64,000 nt of DNA from Neobacillus sp. DY30. Lineage in GTDB: Bacteria; Bacillota; Bacilli; Bacillales; Cytobacillaceae. Position numbers and translations under genes: made by a program. Under the pieces are notes generated by a model, which saw only the letters and a program-made list of their open reading frames with translations, ran no database searches and was not told the origin of the DNA. This document shows positions 34,044-43,600 of this stretch, piece by piece (positions within the stretch are counted from its first letter, which is position 1; each line of letters opens with the position of its first letter). The stretch spans positions 5,276,001 to 5,340,000 of the forward strand of contig NZ_CP126093.1 in NCBI RefSeq assembly GCF_030123065.1, in the 5' to 3' direction.

Positions 34044-35649
34044 GAATCTCTCTCCTTACCATTTCATTTTCCATCTGTTTTCTAAACGGCAGCTTCAGCC
34101 TAGCACGACTGATGACTTCACAGTTTTCCCACAATCTCTCAGGTGTTCCAGAGAAAATCAATTCTCCCTTATCTAACACATGAACGGTGTCCGCATATTG
34201 GTCCACCAGCTCCATATCATGGGTAATCATAAAAACTGCCCCGTCCTTTTCGTCCAGCACACTCATGATTTCATGTGCAGTATTGGCATCCTGACCAAAT
34301 GTCGGCTCATCGAGGATGAGCAGGTCCTGTTCGTGGACAAGCATGGTCGCTACACTTAAACGCCGCTTCTGCCCTTGGCTCAGTGCAAAAGGATGTGCTC
34401 CCGCATGTGTTTCCAGGCCCATTTTTTCAAGAATCGTTGAGACGATTGCTTTTTGCATTAACCCAAAGGAAATTTCCTCATAAACACTGTCCGTGATAAA
34501 TTGGTGTTCTGGATTTTGAAACACGTAGCCGAGAGACTGATATAGGTCATTCTCCTTCCACTTCGAAAGCGGAACACCGAGAAACTGAATCTCCCCTTGA
34601 TCAACAGGAAGTAAGCCGGCTAAGCATTTTGATAGGGTCGTCTTTCCAGAACCATTTGCACCAACTAGAGCAGTCCGCTCTCCTTTATGAATACGCAATG
34701 TTATATTGTTCAAGTGCCCGCGAGCATAAAGACCATTCACTTCGAGAATAGGTTCTTTTGGGTCCGTCGTTTTGCTTTCTTTTTTAAAAAAAGCACTAGG
34801 GTCCTCCAGCCCTGTCAGTAATTCACTAGTGCGAAGCGGGATTCGTTCTCCTTTATAAACACCTGCATCCTTTGCCGTTATTCCAGCTTCCACTACTTTT
34901 GGCAGCCAAATGCCTTCCTTTCGCAAATAAGGAGTGAATTCTCCATAACATTGTTCAGGAGTACCATCAAAAAGAAGTGTTCCGTTAGAATCTAGAACCA
35001 GACAGCGGTCAATCAGCTCAAACCAATCATCAAGTTTATGCTCGTTGACAATTAGCGTAAACGGACGATACTGTTTTAAGTTCGTGATGGTTTCTACTAA
35101 TTCTGAGCTGGATTGCGGGTCAAGGTTAGCTGTGGGCTCATCCAGGATGATTACATCTGGTTCGAGTGCCAATACACAAGCTAGCGCGAGCTTCTGCTTT
35201 TGCCCTCCAGATAAGGTATGGATGACAGTCTTTTTTTCAGCCTGCAACCCTGCCCATTCTAATGCTCTATCGATCTTTGATTCCATCTCTGCCCGTGGGA
35301 CATGGAAATTCTCGAGACCAAACGCTACTTCCTCCTCCACGGTCAGCATGCAGAATTGACTCTCTGGATCTTGAAAAACAATTCCTATTTTTTGGTTGAG
35401 TTCACCTGGTTTAAACTCATCTAGATTTTTGCCATCAAACATGATTGACCCAGTTATATTTCCATCGACTGCTTCTGGATATAATCTGTTCAAGCAGTAT
35501 GCAAAGGTACTTTTTCCCGAACCGCTAGGACCTAAAAGGAAAAGCGATTGATTTTTTATGATCGAAAAAGAAAGGTCTTTGAAAATATCCGTATCTTCAT
35601 AGCTGAATCCGAGACCCGCTGCCTTAATCTGAGGTTCAAACCGGGACAT
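34030..35649 (-). CDS. ykoD: YkoD-like ECF transporter duplicated ATPase
   Basis: This 539-aa protein has two ABC ATPase domains in tandem. The first has Walker A GPSGSGKST, signature LSGGQKQK and Walker B VIILDEP. The second has Walker A GANGSGKTT, signature LSQGQKRR and LLILDEP. Q-loops FQDPESQFC and FQNPEHQFI are intact, so both sites should be active. It energises uptake with YkoC and YkoE. It overlaps ykoE and ykoC by 14 bp each, which indicates tight coupling. Confidence 0.92.
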   Translation of the reverse strand: MSRFEPQIKAAGLGFSYEDTDIFKDLSFSIIKNQSLFLLGPSGSGKSTFAYCLNRLYPEAVDGNITGSIMFDGKNLDEFKPGELNQKIGIVFQDPESQFCMLTVEEEVAFGLENFHVPRAEMESKIDRALEWAGLQAEKKTVIHTLSGGQKQKLALACVLALEPDVIILDEPTANLDPQSSSELVETITNLKQYRPFTLIVNEHKLDDWFELIDRCLVLDSNGTLLFDGTPEQCYGEFTPYLRKEGIWLPKVVEAGITAKDAGVYKGERIPLRTSELLTGLEDPSAFFKKESKTTDPKEPILEVNGLYARGHLNNITLRIHKGERTALVGANGSGKTTLSKCLAGLLPVDQGEIQFLGVPLSKWKENDLYQSLGYVFQNPEHQFITDSVYEEISFGLMQKAIVSTILEKMGLETHAGAHPFALSQGQKRRLSVATMLVHEQDLLILDEPTFGQDANTAHEIMSVLDEKDGAVFMITHDMELVDQYADTVHVLDKGELIFSGTPERLWENCEVISRARLKLPFRKQMENEMVRREIHVTS

Positions 35650-36217
35650 TTCGCTTGTGTTCCTTTCCCAATGGGAAACTGTTCAATGCTCCTGTTTTCG
35701 CAAGACCTTCACTTAAATATTTGCCTAGTAATCCTGCCAATAAGGCTCCGCTCACAAGGCGGACAAAGAACATTGCCGTTACATAACCAGACGAAAGGGC
35801 AGCAAATCCCGAGACATAAAATCCCCAGGCAAAGCTAAACACCGATGAACCCATCCCTGCTGCCATCAATACCCACGTCGAATAGTTCTTCCATTTCGTA
35901 GCAGCAAAAACAGCCTCCGCACCTAAACCTTGAATCATTCCGGAGAGGATTAATTGCGGTCCAACCGCGTTCCCGAGCAAAACTTCAACCGTGGCAGCTA
36001 CCGTTTCCGAGAGAAAAGCAGCCCCTGGTTTGCGGATAATATACGCTGCAATAATTGAGACGATAAACCAAATTCCAAAAATAATATCATAGCCAATTAA
36101 GCCAAATAGACCAAAAAGAACATTCCCGAGCTGGAGAAACAATAAATAGACTACAGCAAAAACAACAGCAAGCACCGATAACACAATAACTTCACGCAGT
36201 TTCCATTTTGCCAGCAT
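35636..36217 (-). CDS. ykoE: YkoE-like ECF substrate-binding membrane (S) component
   Basis: This protein of 193 aa has five or six helices, including KLREVIVLSVLAVVF and FGLIGYDIIFGIWF near the start. It matches YkoE, the substrate-specificity unit of the thiamine-precursor importer. Its ATG directly follows the ykoF stop (TAAATG). Confidence 0.88.
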   Translation of the reverse strand: MLAKWKLREVIVLSVLAVVFAVVYLLFLQLGNVLFGLFGLIGYDIIFGIWFIVSIIAAYIIRKPGAAFLSETVAATVEVLLGNAVGPQLILSGMIQGLGAEAVFAATKWKNYSTWVLMAAGMGSSVFSFAWGFYVSGFAALSSGYVTAMFFVRLVSGALLAGLLGKYLSEGLAKTGALNSFPLGKEHKRNVPV

Positions 36218-36817
36218 TTATTTCACCCTCTTTTTCGATGGACTGTTCGCAGACATCGCAACTGTCATGACAATATGCGTTGAATCGCTTTCATGTGCTC
36301 CGTGGAAGGCGTCCTCGAGCGTTTTAAAAACCTTGTTTACATCACCATCAAGTCTAGAAGCGTAGTGGACACCTTTCGTGAAGGTTCCCTGATCTTGAGC
36401 AAGTTTGCACTGATCCATAATCACATCCATATACGTTGGAATGCCCATTGGATATAGGGCAAATTGGACTGCTACATCCTGTTTGATTTGCAGTGATTTT
36501 TCCTCGTTTAGTCGATCTTGGTTTTCGGAAAGGTACACATCCCCGGCTGAATCTCCTGGACATCCATTGGAAAACGTAGCCTGCAGCACAACATGATCAC
36601 CGTTTTTTGCTGACTCTAAGAATATAGCTTTCACGACATCAAATACATGTTCAGACCGCCCTCTGACAGATGTGCTGACATCATCTGTTTCCATCCAAAC
36701 CTTTGAAGTATCCACTTCTTCTAAAGCTGATAGAATAATATCTACAAACCTATCAGACATCGGATAAATTGAAAACCGCGCTCCAGTAATCTCACTCGTC
36801 CCACAAATATTAGACAT
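36218..36817 (-). CDS. ykoF: YkoF-like thiamine/HMP-binding protein
   Basis: This 199-aa protein consists of two similar ferredoxin-like halves (GARFSIYPMSDRFVDIIL and AVQFALYPMGIPTYMDVIM), each with the SIYPM/ALYPM pattern. YkoF of B. subtilis binds thiamine and hydroxymethylpyrimidine in the cytosol. I chose ATG 36817 because GGGGG lies about 9 bases upstream; in-frame sequence further upstream runs into the riboswitch terminator. It is the first gene after the TPP riboswitch. Confidence 0.9.
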   Translation of the reverse strand: MSNICGTSEITGARFSIYPMSDRFVDIILSALEEVDTSKVWMETDDVSTSVRGRSEHVFDVVKAIFLESAKNGDHVVLQATFSNGCPGDSAGDVYLSENQDRLNEEKSLQIKQDVAVQFALYPMGIPTYMDVIMDQCKLAQDQGTFTKGVHYASRLDGDVNKVFKTLEDAFHGAHESDSTHIVMTVAMSANSPSKKRVK

Positions 36818-36845
36818 TTCACATACCCCCATTGATATTTTGACA

Positions 36846-36877
36846 ACAAAAAAACTGCACCCCACAGGAATGCAGTC
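36846..36877 (-). terminator. Riboswitch-controlled terminator
   Basis: On the minus strand ACTGCA-loop-TGCAGT is followed by T7, between the TPP aptamer and ykoF. This is the expression platform: bound TPP should favour termination. Confidence 0.85.
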
Positions 36878-36906
36878 GAATCATATCAACATTGATCTCA
36901 CGATAA

Positions 36907-37000
36907 TCTTTTCCTGCACTTCCCCACGCTAGTATTATCTAGATCGGGTCATAAGGGTCAGACAAACGTCCTCTCAGCCAAAAAGCTCCCCTAGTGCAAA
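36907..37000 (-). promoter_or_regulatory. TPP (THI-box) riboswitch
   Basis: The minus strand holds AGGGGAGC, GGCTGAGAGGA, GACCCTTATGACCCGATCTAG split over its two halves, and AATACTAGCGTGGGGAA. These are the conserved THI elements (CTGAGA, ACCCTT, GATCTGGATAATACCAGC, GGGGAA). P1 is closed by TGCACT with AGTGCA. It lies directly upstream of ykoFEDC and is expected to switch the operon off when thiamine pyrophosphate is abundant. Confidence 0.96.
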
Positions 37001-37079
37001 AACCGTATGCAATTTTTCGTTGCCCTAATAATATGATAATATTTCCAATATGTAAAGGGTGTTTTCTTCAGAAATACAG

Positions 37080-37150
37080 TGCCTTCGTTATGGTGCCTTC
37101 GTTACGGTGCCTGTCACCGCTCGTGGACACTGTCCACCTCAGGCGGACAC
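37080..37150 (-). repeat. REP-like element, complete reverse unit (copy 8) with tandem core fragments
   Basis: GGTGCCTGTCACC (37106-37118) and the inverted arms to 37149 are the exact reverse complement of copy 1 except for the outermost base. Two copies of GGTGCCTTCGTTA-type sequence precede it. The gap 36818-37340 holds this element, the TPP riboswitch and copy 9. Confidence 0.88.
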
Positions 37151-37286
37151 TTACATTTAATAAAGTGTAGATTTCTTAGAATTCCTCTTATCATTACATA
37201 TCAAGATTAGTCCTTTTTACTTTATAAATATTTTTATGTATTACTCATCCTTAAAAGCTGTCATATCATGAAAAACAATATACAAT

Positions 37287-37321
37287 GATGTATAAACGGT
37301 GACAGGCACCAAAAGAGGCAC
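37287..37321 (+). repeat. REP-like core with TATAAAC extension (copy 9)
   Basis: The 24 bp at 37287-37310 (GATGTATAAACGG then TGACAGGCACC) recur exactly at 39372-39395, so the pair directly flanks the molybdopterin oxidoreductase gene. An extra AGAGGCACC follows. Confidence 0.85.
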
Positions 37322-37340
37322 CAAGAGAAGGAGGGTTAAT

Positions 37341-39380
37341 ATGGAGGTACAAGGTGTTTTCAAATCGGTCTGCCCGCTGGATTGTCCAGACCAATGTGGT
37401 TTGCTTTTGCATAAGGTTGATGGAAAAGTGGTGAAGGTGGAAGGGGATTCGGAGCATCCGGTTACGAAGGGGAATATTTGTAATAAGGTTCGGAATATGG
37501 CAGAACGGCTTTATGATGAAAATCGATTAACGTATCCTATGAAAAGGGTGGGAGCTAAAGGTGAAGGCAAATTTGAACGGATTAGCTGGGATGAAGCCAT
37601 TGAGACGATAACCTCCCGGTGGAAAACGCTTGTCCAGACTGAAGGACCTGAAAGTATCCTGCCATATAGTTTTTACGGAAACATGGGGCGGTTGAATGCC
37701 GAGGGAATGGATCGCCGTTTCTTTAACCGCCTTGGAGCGTCGCAGTTAGATCGGAGTATTTGTAATTCTGCCGGTTCGGTTGGTTACAGATATACAATGG
37801 GCGGCAGCTTCGGGATTGACCCAGAAGACACCATTCATTCCAAGCTGATTATTCTTTGGGGGATCAACGCAGCTAGTACCAATATGCACCAAGTAGCACT
37901 TGCTCAGAAAGCACGCAAACATATCGGAGCTAAAATTGTCTTGATTGATGTGCATAAAAACCAAACTGGCAGATTAGCAGATTGGTTTATCCCAATTTTA
38001 CCAGGGACTGATACTGCTCTTGCACTTGGAATCATGCATATTTTATTTGCTGAAAACATGGTCGACTCCTCCTTCCTGGATCAATATACAGTTGGCCATG
38101 AGGAACTACGCGAACACGTTGTGCAATACGATCCAATTAAAGTATCGGAAATTACAGGAGTTTCTGTCGAGGATATTTATAAGCTTGCTAGAATGTATGG
38201 CACTACCTCACCTTCCTTTATTCGGATTGGCAATGGACCGCAGCACCACGACAATGGAGGAATGTTTGTCCGCACGATTTCTTGTCTGCCTGCCTTAACA
38301 GGTCAATGGCTAATCAAGGGAGGCGGGGCGATCAAAGGAAATTCAGGCTATCTTTCGGTGAACACAACAAAATTACAGCTTCCAAGATTACTGAAAAATA
38401 AACAAACAAGGGTAATAAACATGAATATGCTTGGAGAAGCTTTGTTAACGGCAGATCCACCTATAAAATCAATGTACGTTTACGGCAGTAACCCTGCCGT
38501 AGTTGCTCCAGAGGGCAATAAAGTAAGAAAGGGCCTTGAGCGCGAGGATTTATTCGTCGTCGTTCACGATTTATTTTTAACCGAGACCGCAAGATATGCT
38601 GATATCGTATTGCCTGCAACATCGTCCTTTGAGAATACAGATATATACACGTCCTACTGGCATCTTTACATTCAGATTCAGGAGCCAGTCGTAGAAGCAT
38701 ATGGTGAGTCTCGTTCAAATGCAGACGTATTCCGTCTGTTGGCCAAAGGAATGGGATTTGAAGAATCTGCATTTCAGGACTCAGATGCAGAAATGATTGT
38801 CCAAGCGTTAGACCAACCTGCCAATCCGTATTTGGAAGGTATTAATTATGAAACTTTAGTAGATAAGCAGATTATGAAAGCGAAGGTAACACCGCTGTTT
38901 CCTGGTAAGCTGCGAACTCCTAGCAGGAAAATTGAGTTGTACTCAAAGCGGATGAAAGCCAATGGATATCCGCCGCTGCCAACCTATATTCCTTTAATTA
39001 TTGACGGAGATCATCCTTATCACTTTATTCCGGCACCCAATCACAATTTCTTAAACTCTACCTTTTCAAATAATCAAAAGCATATCAGCCTTGAAAAAGA
39101 ACCTCGCTTGCATATGAATCGTAGTGATGCGGAGGCTTCGGGTATTGAGGATGGTGACCAAGTCCGTGTCTGGAACCAGCGCGGGGAATGTGTATTAAAA
39201 GCGAACGTAGGAGAAAATGTCCTACCAGGAGTGGTTGTCACCCAAGGACTTTGGGCAGATCTAGATGGCACTAAACAAATGGTCAACACCCTAACACCAG
39301 ACCGAATCGCCGACATGGGCGGCGGCGCAACCTTCTTCTCTGGGCGGGTCAGTGTTGAAAAAATATACAGGGATGTATAA
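37341..39380 (+). CDS. Molybdopterin-dependent oxidoreductase (YoaE-like)
   Basis: This 679-aa, cytoplasmic enzyme of the DMSO reductase/formate dehydrogenase family has a 4Fe-4S Cys set C-P-L-D-C-P-D-Q-C plus Cys in GNICNK. Molybdopterin domains carry WDEAIETI, WGINAAS, YGSNPAVV and ADIVLPATSSFEN. The C-terminal dinucleotide-binding domain (DGDQVRVWNQRGECVLKA) is present. Size and order match YoaE of B. subtilis, whose substrate is unknown. No signal peptide is seen. GAAGGAGGG serves ATG 37341; a GTG at 37299 lies inside a repeat core and is not the start. Its stop codon lies inside repeat copy 10. Confidence 0.88.
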   Translation: MEVQGVFKSVCPLDCPDQCGLLLHKVDGKVVKVEGDSEHPVTKGNICNKVRNMAERLYDENRLTYPMKRVGAKGEGKFERISWDEAIETITSRWKTLVQTEGPESILPYSFYGNMGRLNAEGMDRRFFNRLGASQLDRSICNSAGSVGYRYTMGGSFGIDPEDTIHSKLIILWGINAASTNMHQVALAQKARKHIGAKIVLIDVHKNQTGRLADWFIPILPGTDTALALGIMHILFAENMVDSSFLDQYTVGHEELREHVVQYDPIKVSEITGVSVEDIYKLARMYGTTSPSFIRIGNGPQHHDNGGMFVRTISCLPALTGQWLIKGGGAIKGNSGYLSVNTTKLQLPRLLKNKQTRVINMNMLGEALLTADPPIKSMYVYGSNPAVVAPEGNKVRKGLEREDLFVVVHDLFLTETARYADIVLPATSSFENTDIYTSYWHLYIQIQEPVVEAYGESRSNADVFRLLAKGMGFEESAFQDSDAEMIVQALDQPANPYLEGINYETLVDKQIMKAKVTPLFPGKLRTPSRKIELYSKRMKANGYPPLPTYIPLIIDGDHPYHFIPAPNHNFLNSTFSNNQKHISLEKEPRLHMNRSDAEASGIEDGDQVRVWNQRGECVLKANVGENVLPGVVVTQGLWADLDGTKQMVNTLTPDRIADMGGGATFFSGRVSVEKIYRDV

Positions 39381-39412
39381 ACGGTGACAGGCACCGCCAT
39401 TCCGGCGGTGCC
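39372..39412 (+). repeat. REP-like core with TATAAAC extension and 9-bp hairpin (copy 10)
   Basis: The 24 bp at 39372-39395 repeat those at 37287. GGCACCGCC-ATTCC-GGCGGTGCC (39390-39412) is a perfect 9-bp stem that may act as a terminator for the convergent genes. The repeat includes the TAA stop of the oxidoreductase. Confidence 0.85.
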
Positions 39413-39429
39413 TCAGCCTCTTGAATGGA

Positions 39430-40404
39430 TCACTTATCGTCTATATCTAATGGTCTCAACTTCGCTTCAATATCTGCACGGTGCGGCTCTAAAAATGGCG
39501 GCAGTGCCAGACTTTCTCCTAATGTCTCGATTGGTTCGTCCACGTCGAAACCAGGCGTATCCGTTGATAATTCAAAAAGAATATGATTCGGTTCCCGGAA
39601 ATAGAGCGCTTTGAAGTAGTACCGTTCGACTTTACCAGAATTCATTAATCCTGACGCCGCAATTCTCTGTGCCCAATACTCATATTCTTCCTCATTCGGA
39701 ATACGAAAGGCAACATGATGAACACTTCCCCGTCCAGGCCTCACCCGAGGTAGATCAGGTCTCGTTTCAACGTGCACCTCAGCCCCTGAGCCGCCTTCCC
39801 CTGTTGAGTAAACCTGAATATCAGGGAAATCTCCTTCGAGCGAAGGATAAGTGCCAGTCTGTGTAAAGCCCATAACCTCCGTTAAGACGTTTACCGTTTT
39901 ATCGGGAGCACCAACGGTTAAGGTTACAGGACCTAAACCAACGATGGCATGCTCTACGGGTACTTCACTTTTGTCCCAAGGAACACCCGCACGAACTCCT
40001 TCTTCGTCGTTATCTGCGACCAAAACTAAACGAGTTCCCTCGAAATCCTGAAAAGCAAGAGAGTCACGATTGTTTCGCTTCTCAATTTGCCCATGGTGAA
40101 TACCATACTGCTCAAAACGAGATTTCCAGTAGTGGAGTGCCTCCGTGTCCTTCACTCGAAGTGACGTAGATGAAATACTGCCAATGCCAGGATACGTATG
40201 ACCCAATCCTGGGATATCGAAAAAGGTTATCTCCGTCCCCGGACTTCCCTTTGCATCACCATAAAATAGATGATAAGACTCGGTGTTATCTTGGTTCACA
40301 GTTTTCTTGACCAGCCTCAAACCTAAAATCTTTGTATAAAATTGAAAGTTCCGCTCCGCCTTACCCGTTAAGATTGAAACATGATGTAAACCTAACAGTT
40401 TCAT
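39430..40404 (-). CDS. mhqO: Ring-cleaving dioxygenase MhqO-like (VOC superfamily)
   Basis: This 324-aa protein has two tandem VOC modules. The first begins LLGLHHVSILTG and has FYTKILGLRLVKKTVNQD. The second has HHVAFRIPNEEEY and NHILFELSTDTPGF. His of LHHVSI, His of VHHVAF and Glu of LFELST are the expected iron ligands. MhqO-type enzymes act on catechol or hydroquinone adducts and are induced by quinones through MhqR in B. subtilis. A candidate MhqR-like site lies upstream. GGAGG precedes the ATG. Confidence 0.88.
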   Translation of the reverse strand: MKLLGLHHVSILTGKAERNFQFYTKILGLRLVKKTVNQDNTESYHLFYGDAKGSPGTEITFFDIPGLGHTYPGIGSISSTSLRVKDTEALHYWKSRFEQYGIHHGQIEKRNNRDSLAFQDFEGTRLVLVADNDEEGVRAGVPWDKSEVPVEHAIVGLGPVTLTVGAPDKTVNVLTEVMGFTQTGTYPSLEGDFPDIQVYSTGEGGSGAEVHVETRPDLPRVRPGRGSVHHVAFRIPNEEEYEYWAQRIAASGLMNSGKVERYYFKALYFREPNHILFELSTDTPGFDVDEPIETLGESLALPPFLEPHRADIEAKLRPLDIDDK

Positions 40405-40437
40405 TTATTGGCCTCCTAATACGAACTTCATGAATAA

Positions 40438-40455
40438 TATCTCGAAATCAAGGTA
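40438..40455 (-). promoter_or_regulatory. Possible MhqR-like operator
   Basis: TATCTCGAAATCAAGGTA is an imperfect inverted repeat 34 bp upstream of the mhqO start. It resembles the recalled B. subtilis MhqR box (TATCT-CGAATTCGA-GATA type). The match is partial. Confidence 0.45.
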
Positions 40456-40593
40456 ATTGTACTCAAAAATCTGTTGCCAGTCAAATTACCGACCACAAAA
40501 CACATTGTTCGCTGCAAGGGAAATTGTTTCAGTTCATGTAATTAGTAAATTAACCCCTTATTAATTAACTACTTAAATAATTAACGAGAGAAA

Positions 40594-40624
40594 AGGCGTG
40601 CCTGAAAATTGGCACGCCTACTTT
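40594..40624 (-). terminator. Rho-independent terminator of the nuclease/nucleotidase gene
   Basis: AGGCGTGCC and GGCACGCCT form a perfect 9-bp stem (40594-40602, 40611-40619), followed by TTTTCT on the minus strand. Confidence 0.8.
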
Positions 40625-40686
40625 TTTAGTAACAACTAATAATTGGATGTTAATTGTTAAAGTTGTTTGTTGCTGTGTTCAATAGT

Positions 40687-43600
40687 TTAATTACCTTTTG
40701 TTGGAATCTTTTTAGAATCTGGAGTGACTTCGAATACACCGAATGTACTGAAGTGATCTGTATAAACTGAAATTTCGCCATTATTGTATTCTCCGCCGAT
40801 TAGTTCCCAGTTCTTTTTCGCTTCATTCCATTTATAAACTTTTACATTATTAAGATTTTTAACCTGATTAGGATCAACCTTAAATGTAAGTTTAACTTGT
40901 TCATTAAACTTATGATACTCTTTGCCATCGACTTCGATTTTAAAGTCATAAGCAGCTAATGCAGCTTTTTCTTGCTTTTTCTTCACAAGAATATCAAGAT
41001 TTTCTGCAAATGGCAGCATAGAAGCAGGAATTTGTACATCTACATTTCCATTGCTAACCACAACCTGTGCACTTGCATTTTTTAATGCTTGAATTTGCGC
41101 TTTAGTAAGTGTTAAAGTAGCATTTGTTTTATTTTCAACTTCAACAACAACTACTGTTTTATTCTCAAGGTTTTCAAGTGCATTTTCATTAATTGTATAC
41201 TTGTTACCTTGTTTAATTACTGGAACCTTAATTTCTACTGGTTCTACATCTTTCACATCAATTATTCGACCTTCAATTTCAGTTGGAATTCCTTCGCTTC
41301 CAATACTTACTAAGTGATCACGGAAGTTTTCCCAATCTGAAAGACCTAGGTCAGTTACACGTCCCTCAGCATATGCTTTTGCAAAGACATCATAGCCGTC
41401 TCCACCTTTTGCTGTAAAGGCGTTTGTAGCAATAGTGTATTTCACATCATCTTGAACCTCTACATATTTACCAGCTTCATTTAAATAAGATACAGAAACA
41501 ATACGCTGTTTTGCTGGTTTCGTCATATCATATACCACTTTACCGCCAGCAACATGTAGGAATCCGCCATTTTCTGCTGGGTATTGAGATAGAGAAATTT
41601 CAAATGCTGCTTTTAACTCAGCACCTGTTACTTCCATTGTTGCTAGAGTGTTATTAAACGGAAGTACAGTAATTACCTCACCTACAGTGATTGGACCTTG
41701 TCCGATCGAGGCACGGATACCTCCACCATTTTGTAATGCCATGATAACATTTTTACCAGTGAATGATTTTGCCTTCTTTAGCATTCCATCTGTAATTAAG
41801 TTACCTAAAATAGTTTCATTTTTACGTACACTTGGTTTCGTATTATCACCATTGGTACGAGGAGATTCCAATGCTATTGGAGTAGTTACACCAATTTCTG
41901 TAGTAGATACCTTAGTTACGTGTGTTTGATATGGCTCCAAAACTTTTACTGCTTCAGGGTCAGCAGCAATTTTAGAATCAATTGCAATTAATTTGCCATT
42001 ATGAGCAATTACAACACCATTATCATCAAACTCAACATTTAAGACACCTAGGTTGCTGTTTGAGTTTCCAGTTTGGACAATTACAGTAGGAGTTGCATCT
42101 TTCGCAATAACCGTTGGTTTTGCTAATGTTGTATGGCTATGTCCGCCCACAATCACGTCAATGCCTTCTACTTGTTCTGCAAGGATTAAGTCATTATCGA
42201 TAGTTGCATTGTCGTCATAACCAATATGAGTTAACGCAACGATACGATCAACACCTTGTAGTTCTAGTGCTTCCACTGCTTTTTTCGCTTCTGCAATATA
42301 GTTTTCAAATGCAATAGTACCTGGACTTGAGATATCTGCTGTCTCTTCAGTTGTTAAACCAAAAATACCAACTTTTTCACCATTTACTTCTTTGATGATT
42401 CCATTGTAAATTTGACCATTTTCAAAATCTGTCACAATTGAATCATTGAATAACCCATCAAATTTAGCATCTTTTGAAAAATCAACGTTTGCACTTACAA
42501 ATGGAAAATTAGCTCCCTTAATAAAGTCAACTAATTTTTGATGTCCTTGAGCTGAAGAACCTAAGTCAAATTCATGGTTACCAAAAGTCATTGCATCAAA
42601 TTTCATCAAGTTCATCATATCTAGGTCTGCTTTTCCTTGGAATTCATTAAAGAACAATGTTCCGGTAAATGCATCCCCAGCATGAAGAAGAAGTGCTCCT
42701 GGATTTGTTCCTCTTACATCCTTCACAGCTGTTACTGTTCTAGGCATGTTTTCTAAAGCTGCGTGTGTATCATTTGCATGAATAATGGATAAGTCAGGGA
42801 AATCTAGTTGAACCAATACAGGATCATGGTCAGATGCTTGTCCCTGTGCTTCCGTGAAATTAGCATTGATATGAATCATATCAACTGCAGTGTTTGGTAC
42901 GAGATTATTTGTAACTAGAATATGGTCTAATACTTGGTTGTTGCCTTGGAAGAAGTAAGAGAAACGATCTTCAGCAGGAACTTTATCAACCATATTTGTT
43001 AAAACATTGCCTTTTAGTGTGTCAAGAACTGGTGTGAATTCAAAATCATTCATATCCCCAGTAACAACTACATTAAGAGCTGGATTTTGTGCAAGGCCTG
43101 CTTTAATAAAGCTGTTAATTTCCTGGGCCAATTTTAGACGTTGAACTTCTGAGTTTAATTTTGGAGGCTGGCTGGATCCCCATAGAGATTCATCTCCACC
43201 CTTAGAATTCAAGTGATTACCGATTACTACGACACGTTGACCTTGGAACTCAAATTCTGCAGCGATTGGTTTACGTGTTCCAGAGAATACTTCTGGATTA
43301 ATGACACCTGGGTTAAGTTTTAGGTTACCATTTTCAGTCCATCCGTTTGCTTGAGTTGCTTCACCCTTTGTTCCTTGAACCAATGTAACACGTTCTGGAT
43401 TATAAAGGTATCCGACGCGAATATTACCGCCAGGGGCACCACCGCTTGTATTGTTTACAGGTGCAACATCTGTCCATTGATATGTTGGGCCGCCTGCCAC
43501 TTTGATCGCTTCAATTAAACGTTTGTAACTTTCTGTTGCATCTGAATTTCCTGAATCAGTTTCACCGTCATTATCTTGAACTTCTATAAGAGTAATGATG

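Noticed and set aside
37299-37340. GTG start giving 14 extra residues to the molybdopterin oxidoreductase
   Set aside because: The extension is the repeat core itself; GAAGGAGGG points to ATG 37341.
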